Below the pieces are notes generated by a model. The model was given only the letters and a program-made list of their open reading frames with translations. It was not told where the DNA came from and ran no database searches. Both the position numbers and the translations under genes were made by a program. Positions 43,052-52,851 of a stretch of 64,000 nt of DNA are shown here, in pieces; within the stretch, counting starts at the first letter, position 1, and each line of letters opens with the position of its first letter. Source of the stretch: Amantichitinum ursilacus (GTDB lineage Bacteria; Pseudomonadota; Gammaproteobacteria; Burkholderiales; Chitinibacteraceae); NCBI RefSeq assembly GCF_001294205.1, contig NZ_LAQT01000009.1:124001-188000 (forward strand), written 5' to 3'.

Positions 43052-44215
43052 ATGTCCTGGTACATCCCGCCCTTGACCGCGCAAGCATTGCCCGAGCCCC
43101 CCGGAGGGCGGCACTGGGCGATCGGGCTGGTCGCGGTGCTAGGCACCGCTACTATGCTGACCTTGCTGTTCTGGCCGGGTGGCGCCTCCCGTCGCGTTCC
43201 GCTGTTCTGGGTGTGTGCAGTTGCCATTCCCGCGCTGGTGTGGGCATTGGTTTTTCTGACGCGGGTTGCGGTTTATATGTTGAACCGGTCGTGGGTTTTG
43301 GCCGCCAACGACGGCATGCACGCAGAACTCACGCGATGGCACGGTTGGGCGCGCAGCCGGATGGCTGTTCTGGCTTGCTGCAGTGTGACGCCCGAGCCGG
43401 ATTTAATCGCGCGCCTGACGGGCCGTATGGGTTCAGCGCCCTTCAATCCGGGCAGGGCGCTTCGGCTGCAACAGCTCACAGACGATGATCGCCAGGCGCA
43501 ATTGGTCGGCATGTTAATTGAGCAAATCTTGCCCGCACTCAAGCAATTGCAGGGGCCTGTTGCGGTACTTGTGTTGCCGACTGAGCACGGTGCGTTGCCC
43601 GATGTGGCACATGCAATCAATGCCGCATGGCACAACGCTCGCATCGCGGCGGCGGCAGAAATAACGCTGTTAACTGAGTGGCCTGGGCCACCCGAAACCT
43701 GGCCGCCAGCTACTAAAACCACACCGTATTTGCTGCTGGGGCTTCAGCTCGCGGCACCGCGAAAATCTACCGCTCTGACCGAGTCAGGCTTTGCCTTGTT
43801 GCTGGGGTCCGCTCAGGCCGCGCAGGCGCAAGGCCTCCTGCCCGCAGCGTGGCTGTACCGGGCCATGCCTCTGGAGTGCGCCAGTGTCGAAGGCGATCTG
43901 GCTGAATTACTGCATATCCAGCGGCCGTCGCAACCGGTGCAAGCGCTGTGGAGCAGCAACCTGCCGCAGGCATTGCACAACTCGCTGATGGTGGCGGCGC
44001 AGGCACACGCGCTTGATCTGCAGCCGCGCGCGGGTTTCGCCAGCGTGTGCGTGCTCGAAAAGGTGTTGGGTCCGTGCGGCGATGCAGGCCCTTGGCTGGC
44101 GCTGGTATTGGCCGTTGAGGCGTTGCGGGCGGCTAATCAGTCGGGCTTGCTGGCGACGGCCCGCGCCACCGGCGACGCATTTCTCCAATTAATCGAACCC
44201 ACACATCACGCGTAA
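43052..44215 (+). CDS. Unknown T6SS-linked inner-membrane protein
   Basis: The start is the ATG at 43052 (MSWYIPPLTAQALPEPPGGRHWAIGLV), 4 bp after the PAAR gene, with GGGGG as ribosome site. The 387-residue product has two hydrophobic segments (about 22-42 and 50-72) and a long cytoplasmic or periplasmic part without known motifs. It lies between PAAR and tssM, 20 bp before tssM, in one operon with the core genes. It could act as a T6SS assembly factor (inference). Sequence such as ALRLQQLTDDDRQAQLVGMLIEQILPALKQL is helical. Confidence 0.7.
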   Translation: MSWYIPPLTAQALPEPPGGRHWAIGLVAVLGTATMLTLLFWPGGASRRVPLFWVCAVAIPALVWALVFLTRVAVYMLNRSWVLAANDGMHAELTRWHGWARSRMAVLACCSVTPEPDLIARLTGRMGSAPFNPGRALRLQQLTDDDRQAQLVGMLIEQILPALKQLQGPVAVLVLPTEHGALPDVAHAINAAWHNARIAAAAEITLLTEWPGPPETWPPATKTTPYLLLGLQLAAPRKSTALTESGFALLLGSAQAAQAQGLLPAAWLYRAMPLECASVEGDLAELLHIQRPSQPVQALWSSNLPQALHNSLMVAAQAHALDLQPRAGFASVCVLEKVLGPCGDAGPWLALVLAVEALRAANQSGLLATARATGDAFLQLIEPTHHA

Positions 44216-44235
44216 CGGCTGCCCGGAAAAATCAT

Positions 44236-47200
44236 ATGGTCCTACTTATCACCTTGGTGTTGCTCGTCGGGATCTGCATCCTCGGCGTGCTGCTTTACGT
44301 CTTCCTGTGGCCGCTCCTGATCAACTGGCTGCCTGCGGCGCAGGATTACGGGGTCTGGATGGTCGTTGGCGCGGCAGCGACGGTGGTGGTTGTGGGACTT
44401 GCGGTCTGGTTTCTCACCAAACGGTCACAGCGACGCGTAATCGCGCATGCGCTTAAAACCGCGCACGCAGCAGCGCCCAAGCCTGACGGTAAGACCGGTG
44501 TCGCCACGGATGGCGGACCGCAAAATCCACGCTCCACCGACCCTGTGGCTGATCTGCGCAAATATCTGAAAGGGCATTACTCGTGGAGACAGCGCCGCAG
44601 CAAGCCTTGGTTCTGGGTTACCGGATCTGGCGCACAGGTCAGCGCCCATTTTCCATATCTGCTTGAGCAGCAATGGTTGGATACACCGCAAGCCGTCTTG
44701 CTGTGGGTGGGTGAGGGTGCGCTGGAGCCAGGCGGGGGATGGGGCCAGTCGCGCGGCAAATGGCGTCGGCCCGCTGACGGGATCATCCTGGTGTCTGCTG
44801 CGGACGCGCCACATGGGCAAATGCTTTCCAATCTGGCGGCCCGAAGCGGTTATGCCTTGCCCGTACAGCTGTTGCTGTCCCCCGCAATTGCCGGCGCACG
44901 TGATGAGCCCGCAGCCCCCATCCTTGTGCAGCTGCCTGTATCAACATTGCGCGACGCCGATCAAACCGGCCAGGCATTCCGCCATCTGATTGATCCGCTC
45001 GCGCATATTGGCTTGGCCGCAATCGTCAAGCAGAGACGCCGATATTTCGATGCTGCGCTGTCGCGGTTTCTGGATCGAAACAGCAAGTCGCTGGGCGAGT
45101 GGCTGAGCCAGCTTGCGCATAATCTGCAGCGGCAACAAAGGCTGGCGGGGATATGGTTCGCTCCGCAGCTCAAGCTCGTTGCGCCCCGTAACCGTCTGGG
45201 TGCTGTCGATGCCGCGACGCTGCATCAACTGGCGCAGACCAGCGCCAATGCGCTCGCCTTCCCCAAACCTATCCTGCAAAGCTTCCGCCGCCAGCGCAAA
45301 CCCAAACTGCGGTTCACCGCCTTCGACGCATGTTGCACCGCCCTGGCCATTTGCGTCGCGTTGTGGGGCTGCGGGATGGCCGAGTCCTATCGGCAGAATC
45401 GCGCGCTAGCCGACCAGATCAACGCCGATCTCGCCGCACTGCAAGCTGCGCCCAATCTGCAGACCGCTTTCCCCAGTCTGTTGGCCTTGCAGGACCAGAT
45501 TGCCCTGCTGGAGGCGCGCATTGAGCATGGCGCGCCGTGGCTGTCGCGCTTCGGTCTTAACCATGATCGGGATTTGCTGGCCGTCACATGGCAGCCATAT
45601 GGCGCGGCAGCTCACAAATGGCTGTTGCGGCCCATGCAGACGCAGCTGGCGGCGCAACTACAGACGTTGGATGCCTTGCCACTGGATGGCCGCGATACCA
45701 GCACCGAGCACGCATTGGAGGGAGCGGGCCAGCAAGGCTACGACACCCTCAAAACCTGGCTGATGTTGTCGCAAGCTAAACATGCGGATGCCGGCTTTCT
45801 GGCGCCGCGTCTGCTGCAAACCGGCAAAGTGGTCTGGCCAACCCTCAGCGTGGATGGGCTGGATCGCATTACGAAATTTTATGCGGCGCATCTCACGGCG
45901 CATCCGGAGTGGCAGTTGCCGGGCGATCAGCAAACGCTGTTTGCCGCGCGACAAACCCTGTCCGGCTTGATCACCTTGAAGCAGGCCGACGACACGCTGT
46001 ATCAGCAACTGTTGGCCGATACCAAGGCGCGCTATCCCGATCCCACCATGGGCAGTCTGATTGGCGGGCGTGACGCGCGGGGATTGTGGTCGGTGAAAGG
46101 GCGTTTGCCCGGCACGTTTACACGCCAGGCCTACGAAGGGTATGTGCGCGATGCCATCAAGCAACGGGTTGGCCAGGCGGCGACGCGCGGCGATTGGGTG
46201 CTGGGCCAGCAACTGGATCAGGAAGCGATCAAACCTGCTGACCTTGAGGCCGCACTTAACAAACGCTATTTCGCTGATTTTGGCTATGCCTGGCAAAGCT
46301 TTCTTAACCGGCTTGACTGGATGCCGGAGGCGAACCTGTCCGGCACCTCCGAGCAGTTGCGGGTGTATGCCGATGCGCAGCAGTCGCCACTGGCGGCGTT
46401 GATGAAAACCATCGTCTGGCAGGCGCAAACCGGTGCGCAGCAAACCAGTCTGGCTGATACCCTGGTGGCCAAGGCGCAGAACGTGTTCAAGGGCAAGCAG
46501 CCCCCCGCGGACGCTGGCACGAGCGCAATGCAGCGGCCAGCCGCGCCGTTGGCCGAAACGTTTGGCCCGTTGTTGCGGCTGGTGGGCAGCACCGAAGAAA
46601 GTAGCGCGGGCGGGGCGATGGCAGATAACGGCCTTAGCCTGCAACGTTATCTGGATCGCGTTAGCGCCACCCGCCTGAAGCTGGATCAGGTGAACGCGGC
46701 GGCGGACCCCGATGCGTTTGCACGGCAGCAGGCGCAGAACCTGTTTCAGGGGCGTGCCAATGACTTGCTGGATGCGCGCAGTTATGCCGAATTGGTTGCC
46801 GCCAGTCTGGGTAGTGGCTACGCTGCGATGGGGCAGAACCTGTTTCTGCGTCCGCTGGATCAATCGTGGCGCACCTTGATGCAGCCGGCCTCCGCCAGCC
46901 TGAAAAGTTTGTGGCAAAGCAGCGTTTATCTGCCGTTTAACAGCGCGTTTAGCGGACGTTTTCCGTTTAACGATACCGAGCACGAAGCCAGTCTGCCGGA
47001 GCTGGCGCGCTTTCTGGCGCCCCAAGGCGTGCTGGCACAATTTGCCCAGACGCAACTGGGCGGCATTCTGGAGCAGCAAGGTGATCAGTGGGTACCTAAC
47101 CCGCTGTATACGCAGGCGCTACGGTTTGATCCGGATTTCCTGAATGCGCTGAACCGACTTTCGCGGCTGTCCAGTCATTTGTATGCGGAGGGCCAAAGCC

Positions 47201-47658
47201 GCTATCGCTTTGATCTATTGGCGATGGGGCATCCGCAGCTTACCGACAGCAAGCTGACTATCGATGGGCAAGTGCTGGATTACTTTAATCAAAAGCAGAA
47301 ATGGGCGCATTTCAACTGGCCCGGCGAGCCTGAAAGCGCAGGCAGCAGTCTGACGTGGACGGCGCTGCAAACCGGCCTGCAGCAAAAAGATGATTTCAAT
47401 AGCACGTGGGGCTTTGTGCGGCTGTTGTCCAAAGCGCGCATTGAGCCGATCGACAAAGCCAGTTATCGCATCGAGTGGACGCTGGATGACAACCTGCGTC
47501 TGCGCTATGCGCTGCGCACCCAGGTTGGGGCGGGGCCGCTGGAGCTGCTGCAACTCAAAGGCTTCAAGCTGCCGCAACGCGTGTTTATCACGGGCCGCGA
47601 ACCTGCACCTGCCAGCGCGTCGCGCCCGGCTAAAACCCCGATGGTGAGCAAGTCGTGA
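44236..47658 (+). CDS. tssM: T6SS inner-membrane scaffold TssM (IcmF-like), without Walker A
   Basis: This 1140-residue protein is the large subunit of the TssJLM membrane complex. Hydrophobic segments lie at about 1-30, 38-60 and 365-387. The cytoplasmic domain starts YSWRQRRSKPWFWVTGSGAQVSAHFPYLLEQQW at the place where TssM normally has the Walker A motif (GxxGxGKT), which is missing here. The periplasmic part ends with the beta domain LIDGQVLDYFNQKQKWAHFNWPG...LTWTALQTGLQ typical of IcmF C-termini. Its length fits the family. The gene starts 20 bp after the unknown membrane protein. Confidence 0.88.
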   Translation: MVLLITLVLLVGICILGVLLYVFLWPLLINWLPAAQDYGVWMVVGAAATVVVVGLAVWFLTKRSQRRVIAHALKTAHAAAPKPDGKTGVATDGGPQNPRSTDPVADLRKYLKGHYSWRQRRSKPWFWVTGSGAQVSAHFPYLLEQQWLDTPQAVLLWVGEGALEPGGGWGQSRGKWRRPADGIILVSAADAPHGQMLSNLAARSGYALPVQLLLSPAIAGARDEPAAPILVQLPVSTLRDADQTGQAFRHLIDPLAHIGLAAIVKQRRRYFDAALSRFLDRNSKSLGEWLSQLAHNLQRQQRLAGIWFAPQLKLVAPRNRLGAVDAATLHQLAQTSANALAFPKPILQSFRRQRKPKLRFTAFDACCTALAICVALWGCGMAESYRQNRALADQINADLAALQAAPNLQTAFPSLLALQDQIALLEARIEHGAPWLSRFGLNHDRDLLAVTWQPYGAAAHKWLLRPMQTQLAAQLQTLDALPLDGRDTSTEHALEGAGQQGYDTLKTWLMLSQAKHADAGFLAPRLLQTGKVVWPTLSVDGLDRITKFYAAHLTAHPEWQLPGDQQTLFAARQTLSGLITLKQADDTLYQQLLADTKARYPDPTMGSLIGGRDARGLWSVKGRLPGTFTRQAYEGYVRDAIKQRVGQAATRGDWVLGQQLDQEAIKPADLEAALNKRYFADFGYAWQSFLNRLDWMPEANLSGTSEQLRVYADAQQSPLAALMKTIVWQAQTGAQQTSLADTLVAKAQNVFKGKQPPADAGTSAMQRPAAPLAETFGPLLRLVGSTEESSAGGAMADNGLSLQRYLDRVSATRLKLDQVNAAADPDAFARQQAQNLFQGRANDLLDARSYAELVAASLGSGYAAMGQNLFLRPLDQSWRTLMQPASASLKSLWQSSVYLPFNSAFSGRFPFNDTEHEASLPELARFLAPQGVLAQFAQTQLGGILEQQGDQWVPNPLYTQALRFDPDFLNALNRLSRLSSHLYAEGQSRYRFDLLAMGHPQLTDSKLTIDGQVLDYFNQKQKWAHFNWPGEPESAGSSLTWTALQTGLQQKDDFNSTWGFVRLLSKARIEPIDKASYRIEWTLDDNLRLRYALRTQVGAGPLELLQLKGFKLPQRVFITGREPAPASASRPAKTPMVSKS

Positions 47659-47724
47659 TCCGATCTGGCCATCATTTCCCTTGCATCTACATATTGCGCG
47701 CCACGTGGGCGCAGGTTGATTGAT

Positions 47725-49320
47725 ATGGCACTGCCCACCTTTCTTAAAACACTGTTCGGGCAAACCGAACCGGCGGATCTGGCGCGCTCGCGACTGGCGG
47801 CGTGGCAAGACTGGCTGACCCCCATTACGGGCGCTAGCGCTGTCGGGGCGGACCCGGCCTATGACGATGACTTTCAATTGCTGCGCGAAGAAGTCGGCAA
47901 GCTGGGCGGGCTGGATGACGCGCTGATTCTGGCCACCAGCGAGCGGCTGTTGCGCGAGGTCTGCAAGGATATTCGCCCCGCGTGCTACTACGCATTTGCC
48001 CGCTTGCGCACCGAGGGCGCGGCGGGTCTGGCGGATGGCTTGTCGCTGGTGGCCGCGTTACTGGCGCGCTATCCCGATACGGTGTTGCCGCAGCGCCCGG
48101 AAAGCCGCAAGGCGGCGCTGGAATGGTTAAACGGTGAACGCTTCCAGCTGTTTCTGGAACGCGACACGGGTCTGCGTGCTGATCTGGAACGCGCATGTTC
48201 AGCGTTAGCCTTGATCGAACAGCTGGTCAGCACGTGGGATGAGCCGTTCCGGCCCTCGGTGCAACCGCTGATGCAGCGGTTCGAAGCGTTGTTGGACCGG
48301 GCGGATGCGGGTGGGGCGGCAGGCAACGCCGCTGTGACTAGCGCTGCTGCCAGCGCCGGCAGTGGCGCTTTCGCCAGCAGCCCGGCGCAGATTGCATCCG
48401 CGCGCGACTTGCTCGATCGCGCGCGTGAAATGGCGGTCTTCCTGCGTCGCCAGGCCTCGGGCTATCTACCTGCCTATCGCTTGTTGCGCTGCATTCGCTG
48501 GGACACCATGAGCAGCGCGCCGCCGCATGATACCGCGCACCAAACGCGCTTGCCGCCGCCGCGCCAGGAACTGCATCAACAGCTCAAACGTCTGGCCTTG
48601 CAGCAGCAATGGCTGGAGTTGCTGGAGCGGGTGGAACTGGCGTTTGCCGAGGGCGCCAACCATGTCTGGCTGGATCTGCAGTACTACGCCTGGCTAGCGC
48701 AAGGCCAGGCGGGACCGGAGTACGCGGCCTGCCAGGATTTGCTACTGACCGACTTTGCGCAGATGCGTGATCGGCTGGCGGGTATCGAACGTCTGCACTT
48801 TAGCGACGGCACCCCGTTTGCCGATGACACGACGCTGGAATGGATTGCGCGCCACGCCGTCATCCGCGATCTGGACGCAGGCGAAACCGTGCAGATGCCG
48901 CCGTTGCGGGGTAACGAGGGTGACTGGCCCGAGACCGAGCGCCAGGCGATGGAACTGGCTGCCCAAGCCGGGCTGGAGGCCGCGTTTCAGTGGGTGCGTG
49001 ATCTGCCTGCGGTGACGGGAGAGCGCAACCGGCTATTGCGACAATGGCTGATGGCGCGGCTGGCTGAAAGCCATGGCCGCGCCGATATGGCCTTGCATTT
49101 GCTGTCCACGCTGGAGGCCGACATCGCGGCTTTCCACCTTGACCGCTGGGAACCCGCGCTGACCTTCGAGATCCGCGCACAACAGCTGCGTTTGCTGCGT
49201 CAGCGCGCGCAACGCAAAGACGTGGACAAAGCGCTCTTGGGTGCGCGTATGGATCAGCTGATCGGCGCGATGATCACGCTCGACCCAGTACGCACACTGG
49301 CTTTAAGCCAACCCGCCTGA
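47725..49320 (+). CDS. tssA: T6SS sheath-capping protein TssA (ImpA-like)
   Basis: This 531-residue protein starts at the ATG at 47725. The N-terminal ImpA_N domain (about 1-120) includes DDDFQLLREEVGKLGGLDDALILATSERLLREVCKDIRPACYYAFARLRTEG. The long helical C-terminus ends QRKDVDKALLGARMDQLIGAMI. TssA starts assembly on the membrane complex and holds the growing sheath. It lies between tssM and tssF with 66 and 43 bp gaps. TssA variants differ in the C-terminal domain; this form looks like the longer TssA2 type (inference). Confidence 0.88.
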   Translation: MALPTFLKTLFGQTEPADLARSRLAAWQDWLTPITGASAVGADPAYDDDFQLLREEVGKLGGLDDALILATSERLLREVCKDIRPACYYAFARLRTEGAAGLADGLSLVAALLARYPDTVLPQRPESRKAALEWLNGERFQLFLERDTGLRADLERACSALALIEQLVSTWDEPFRPSVQPLMQRFEALLDRADAGGAAGNAAVTSAAASAGSGAFASSPAQIASARDLLDRAREMAVFLRRQASGYLPAYRLLRCIRWDTMSSAPPHDTAHQTRLPPPRQELHQQLKRLALQQQWLELLERVELAFAEGANHVWLDLQYYAWLAQGQAGPEYAACQDLLLTDFAQMRDRLAGIERLHFSDGTPFADDTTLEWIARHAVIRDLDAGETVQMPPLRGNEGDWPETERQAMELAAQAGLEAAFQWVRDLPAVTGERNRLLRQWLMARLAESHGRADMALHLLSTLEADIAAFHLDRWEPALTFEIRAQQLRLLRQRAQRKDVDKALLGARMDQLIGAMITLDPVRTLALSQPA

Positions 49321-49363
49321 TGCTGTTTTGTGACCCTACGCACCCGCCCGCACAAGAGACCCC

Positions 49364-51145
49364 ATGGACGATTTGACCCTGCGTTACTACGAAGCCGAGA
49401 TGCGCTATCTGCGCGAAGCGGGCAAAGAATTTGCCCACGCGCACCCCGACCGCGCGGCGCTGCTGAATATGGATGGTATCGGCGATCGCGATCCCTATGT
49501 GGAGCGTCTGTTTGAAGGCTTTGCCTTTCTCACCGGCCGTTTGCGGCAGAAGCTGGACGATGATTTGCCAGAGCTGACCGAAGGCTTGATGAGCCTGCTT
49601 TGGCCGCACTATCTGCGCATGATTCCTTCGCTGACCATCGTCGAGCTGACGCCGCAGATGCAGGCGCTGCAACATAGCGAAGCGGTGCCACCGGGACTGG
49701 TGTTGCGCAGCACGCCGGTGGGTCCGCAACAAACGCAGTGCCTGTATCGCACCACGCAAGCCGTAGCGCTGTTGCCCTTGCGCTTACTGGCGGCCAGTGC
49801 ACCGATCCGCAACGATGGCCGTTCCGTAATTCGCTTGCGCTTTAGCCTGGAAAGTCAGGGGCGGCGGGATCAACTGGATTTCTCGCGCATCCGGCTGTTT
49901 TTAAGCGCCGACGTGCCGGTGGCCTCTGCCTTGCACCTGGCGCTTACCCGGCACGCGCGGCAGATCGAAGTACGCGCGCCACTGTCCGCTGGCTTGCCAG
50001 CTGCTTTGCTCGATGCCGGTGCGGTGCGCTTCGAACAGGTGGGTTTTGCTACGGACGACCGGCTCTGGCCCAAAGCCGACAACGCGTTTGGCGGCTACCA
50101 GTTGTTGCTGGAATATTTTACGTTTCGCGACAAATTCATGTTTGTCGATCTGTGCGGCCTGGATTTGCAAGCGTTGCCCGAAACCTCGTCCTGGTTTGAA
50201 CTGGACGTGGTGCTGGACCAGCGTTATCCGGCCGATATGCCGTTTGACGCCAGCCATATCCGCTTGCATTGCACGCCAGCCATCAACCTGTTCGAGATGG
50301 AAGCGGAACCGGTACGCGTGGACCATACCGAGCCGGAGTACCGGGTGGTCCCCATGTTGCAAGAGGGCGGGCAGGTGGAGACCTGGTCGGTGGATGCGGT
50401 ACAAGGCTTTGAGCACGGCAACAGCAGTCGGCATGACTATGTGCCGTTTGCCAGCTTCCGCCATCGCGGCGGCATGTTGCGGCACGAAGCGCCCGAGCGC
50501 TATTACCACACGCGCGTGCGCCAAGGCGCTTCGGGCCGATTTGAGACGTGGCTGGTGCTGGGCGGGCATGACTGGCAAGCGCGCACTGATCTACCTTTGG
50601 AAACGCTGTCTTTGCGCGTCACCGGCACACATGGCCAGTTGCCGCGCAAGGCGGTTCGGGAGTCGCAGATTCTGGCCATGGTGGTGGGCTATCCCTGCGT
50701 TGACAGCGTCAAGAATGTGACCGCACCCACCTTGCCCGTCTATCCGCCGCTGGAGGATCGCTTTCACTGGCGCGTGTTGTCGCATCTGGCGCCCAACTAT
50801 CTCTCCTTGCTGGATGCCGAGGTGTTGCGGGGCACGCTGGCGCTGTACGACTGGACCGATGACGAGCTCAATCGAAGACGGCTGCAGGGCATTCTGCAGG
50901 TTGCCCAGCGTCCGTTAACACGCATGGAGCAGGGCTGCGTGCTGCGCGGCGTGGAGATCACCATCACGCTGGATAGCCAGCGTTTTGCCGGCGAAGGTGA
51001 TCTGATGCTGTTTGGCGAATTGTTAAATCGTTTTTTTGCGGCCTATGCCGACATGAATCTGTACACGCAACTGGTATTGCGTCTGCAGCCCAGCGACCAA
51101 TTGCTGGCGTGGCCGCCGAGCAAAACCGGGCGGCCCAGCTTATGA
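49364..51145 (+). CDS. tssF: T6SS baseplate subunit TssF
   Basis: This 593-residue baseplate protein starts MDDLTLRYYEAEMRYLREAGKEFAHAHPDRAALLNMDGIGDRDPYVERLFEGFAFLTGRL, the hallmark TssF N-terminus. It continues with LRMIPSLTIVELTP and the late LMLFGELLNRFFAAYADMNLYTQLVLR, typical for the family. It forms the baseplate wedge with TssG and TssK. The stop overlaps the tssG start as ATGA. Confidence 0.95.
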   Translation: MDDLTLRYYEAEMRYLREAGKEFAHAHPDRAALLNMDGIGDRDPYVERLFEGFAFLTGRLRQKLDDDLPELTEGLMSLLWPHYLRMIPSLTIVELTPQMQALQHSEAVPPGLVLRSTPVGPQQTQCLYRTTQAVALLPLRLLAASAPIRNDGRSVIRLRFSLESQGRRDQLDFSRIRLFLSADVPVASALHLALTRHARQIEVRAPLSAGLPAALLDAGAVRFEQVGFATDDRLWPKADNAFGGYQLLLEYFTFRDKFMFVDLCGLDLQALPETSSWFELDVVLDQRYPADMPFDASHIRLHCTPAINLFEMEAEPVRVDHTEPEYRVVPMLQEGGQVETWSVDAVQGFEHGNSSRHDYVPFASFRHRGGMLRHEAPERYYHTRVRQGASGRFETWLVLGGHDWQARTDLPLETLSLRVTGTHGQLPRKAVRESQILAMVVGYPCVDSVKNVTAPTLPVYPPLEDRFHWRVLSHLAPNYLSLLDAEVLRGTLALYDWTDDELNRRRLQGILQVAQRPLTRMEQGCVLRGVEITITLDSQRFAGEGDLMLFGELLNRFFAAYADMNLYTQLVLRLQPSDQLLAWPPSKTGRPSL

Positions 51146-52257
51146 ACGTGACCTTACCTGTGCCGCCTTCGTTTGACGGGCGTGATTTGACCGAGCTGCC
51201 CAGCGCCAGAGCCCGGCCTTTCAGTACGGACCAGACCGTGCCGGGCGAAGGGCTGGTGCCGGCCATTTTGCGTCGCGCGCCGCTATTTAACTTTTATCAA
51301 TTGTGCGAGTTGCTTGATTCTGCACAAGCGCAGCGGCCCGCGCTGGGCACGCAAGATACGCCCGCGCATGAGCCGGTGCGTTTCCGGCCGCACACCGCTT
51401 TGGGATTTCCGGCGGCGGAGCTCGGTCGCGCCGAAGCCGATCCGGATAATCTGGCCGCGCCGCCCACCGTGCGCACCCGGTTTCTGGGGCTGTATGGCGT
51501 GGATGCGCGCATGCCATTTCATGTGCTCGACGACATTGCCACGCGGCGCGAAGGGCATGAAGCGCTGGCCGCATTTCTGGATCTGTTTAATCACCGCATC
51601 ATCACGCTGTATTACCGCATCTGGCGCAAATATCGCTATCCGGTGGGCTTCGTGGCTGGCGCGGCAGACCCCACCTCGCAGGCGCTACTCAGTCTGGTGG
51701 GTTTGGGCATGGGCCAATCGCAGCATCGGCCTGATCTGCCGGTGGCGCGCTTTATGGGCTTGCTGGGGCTGGGCGGGCAGCGCACCCGCACCGCCGAAGG
51801 TCTGGCGGCGGTGGTGCGTCTGCTGCGGCCCGATGCACGCGTGATGGTCGACGAGTTTTTTGCGGTGGCGCGCGTGCTGGAGCAGCCCGCCACGTTGGGC
51901 CAGGCGCCGGTGGCACTGCGTACGGGGGCATTGGTGCTGGGCAGGTCGGTCATCGATCGAAACAGCACGGTGCGCGTGGTCATCCGGCTGGACGCCGCCG
52001 CCGATATCGCCACGCTGTTGCCGGGCGGCCAGCAACATACCGATCTGCTGCAGATGCTCAAGGTTTATCTCGGCTACAAGCTGGATGCCGAAATCATTTT
52101 GCGGATCGACGTCGCCGCGTTGCCACCCATGCGTCTCGGGTGCGCCCCGCTGCGGCTGGGGCTGACCACGATGGCGGGACGACCCGCTCAAGGCACATTG
52201 GTCGATATCCGGCTCGGTCGGTATTGCGGTTTTGCGACCAGCCGGGCCCATCACTGA
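51142..52257 (+). CDS. tssG: T6SS baseplate subunit TssG
   Basis: The ATG at 51142 overlaps the tssF stop (ATGA). The 371-residue product matches TssG with FNFYQLCELLDSA, RFRPHTALGFPAAEL and PFHVLDDIATRREGHEALAAFLDLFNHRIITLYYRIWRKYRYPVGF; the last is the signature of the family. The usual length is about 330-350, and the extra residues lie at the N-terminus (VPPSFDGRDLTELPSARARPFS). It binds two TssF copies in the baseplate wedge. Confidence 0.95.
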   Translation: MNVTLPVPPSFDGRDLTELPSARARPFSTDQTVPGEGLVPAILRRAPLFNFYQLCELLDSAQAQRPALGTQDTPAHEPVRFRPHTALGFPAAELGRAEADPDNLAAPPTVRTRFLGLYGVDARMPFHVLDDIATRREGHEALAAFLDLFNHRIITLYYRIWRKYRYPVGFVAGAADPTSQALLSLVGLGMGQSQHRPDLPVARFMGLLGLGGQRTRTAEGLAAVVRLLRPDARVMVDEFFAVARVLEQPATLGQAPVALRTGALVLGRSVIDRNSTVRVVIRLDAAADIATLLPGGQQHTDLLQMLKVYLGYKLDAEIILRIDVAALPPMRLGCAPLRLGLTTMAGRPAQGTLVDIRLGRYCGFATSRAHH

Positions 52258-52300
52258 ATTGCGACCAACATTGGACGCCAGGACTACAAGGAAATTGACC

Positions 52301-52849
52301 ATGAAATACCTCGCGCACCACGCGCCCACCAGTTGCTGGGGCAAGCTGTTCGGCGGATTGGCGCTGACGGGTTTGCTGGCTGGCTGCGGTGCGTGGCAAA
52401 CCGCCAAGGTGGCCACCGTCAACACCACCAAAGCGATCTTTGTGGCTGACACGCTGACGCTGAAGCTCGATCTGGTTGGCCGCGCTGGCATGAATGGCGA
52501 CGACAAGGAGCAGCCGATGTCGGTGGCGGTACGGGTCTATCAGCTCGACGACGGCAAGGGCTTCGAGGCCGCCCACTACGACATGTTGCTCGCGGATGAC
52601 ACCAGCGTCTTGAAAAGCAACTTGCTGGCGCGCAAGGAATTCATCCTGCGGCCCGGCGCCACGATCAGTCTGAATGAACCGCTGGACAAGGCCACGCAAA
52701 GCGTCGGCGTCGCGGCGTTTTTCAGGCAAAACGGCAAGGACATGAGCTGGCGGCTGAGCATTCCGCGGGCCGATCTGTCGGATAAGCAGCCATTGCGTCT
52801 GGAAGCGATCGGTTTCGCACTGGTCCGACCTGCGCCGACGCAGCGCTGA
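52301..52849 (+). CDS. tssJ: T6SS outer-membrane lipoprotein TssJ
   Basis: This 182-residue lipoprotein has a signal peptide ending in LTGLLAGCG (lipobox Cys). The mature part has the TssJ transthyretin-like beta-sandwich (LKLDLVGRAGMNGDDKEQPMSVAVRVYQL, ATQSVGVAAFFRQ), including the loop that contacts TssM. An AAGGA ribosome site precedes the ATG. It lies 43 bp after tssG and 2 bp before tssE. Confidence 0.93.
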   Translation: MKYLAHHAPTSCWGKLFGGLALTGLLAGCGAWQTAKVATVNTTKAIFVADTLTLKLDLVGRAGMNGDDKEQPMSVAVRVYQLDDGKGFEAAHYDMLLADDTSVLKSNLLARKEFILRPGATISLNEPLDKATQSVGVAAFFRQNGKDMSWRLSIPRADLSDKQPLRLEAIGFALVRPAPTQR

Positions 52850-52851
52850 CC

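Noticed and set aside
45658-47079. Minus-strand frame opposite tssM
   Set aside because: It is antisense to a strong IcmF-family gene with low-complexity His/Gln/Arg composition.
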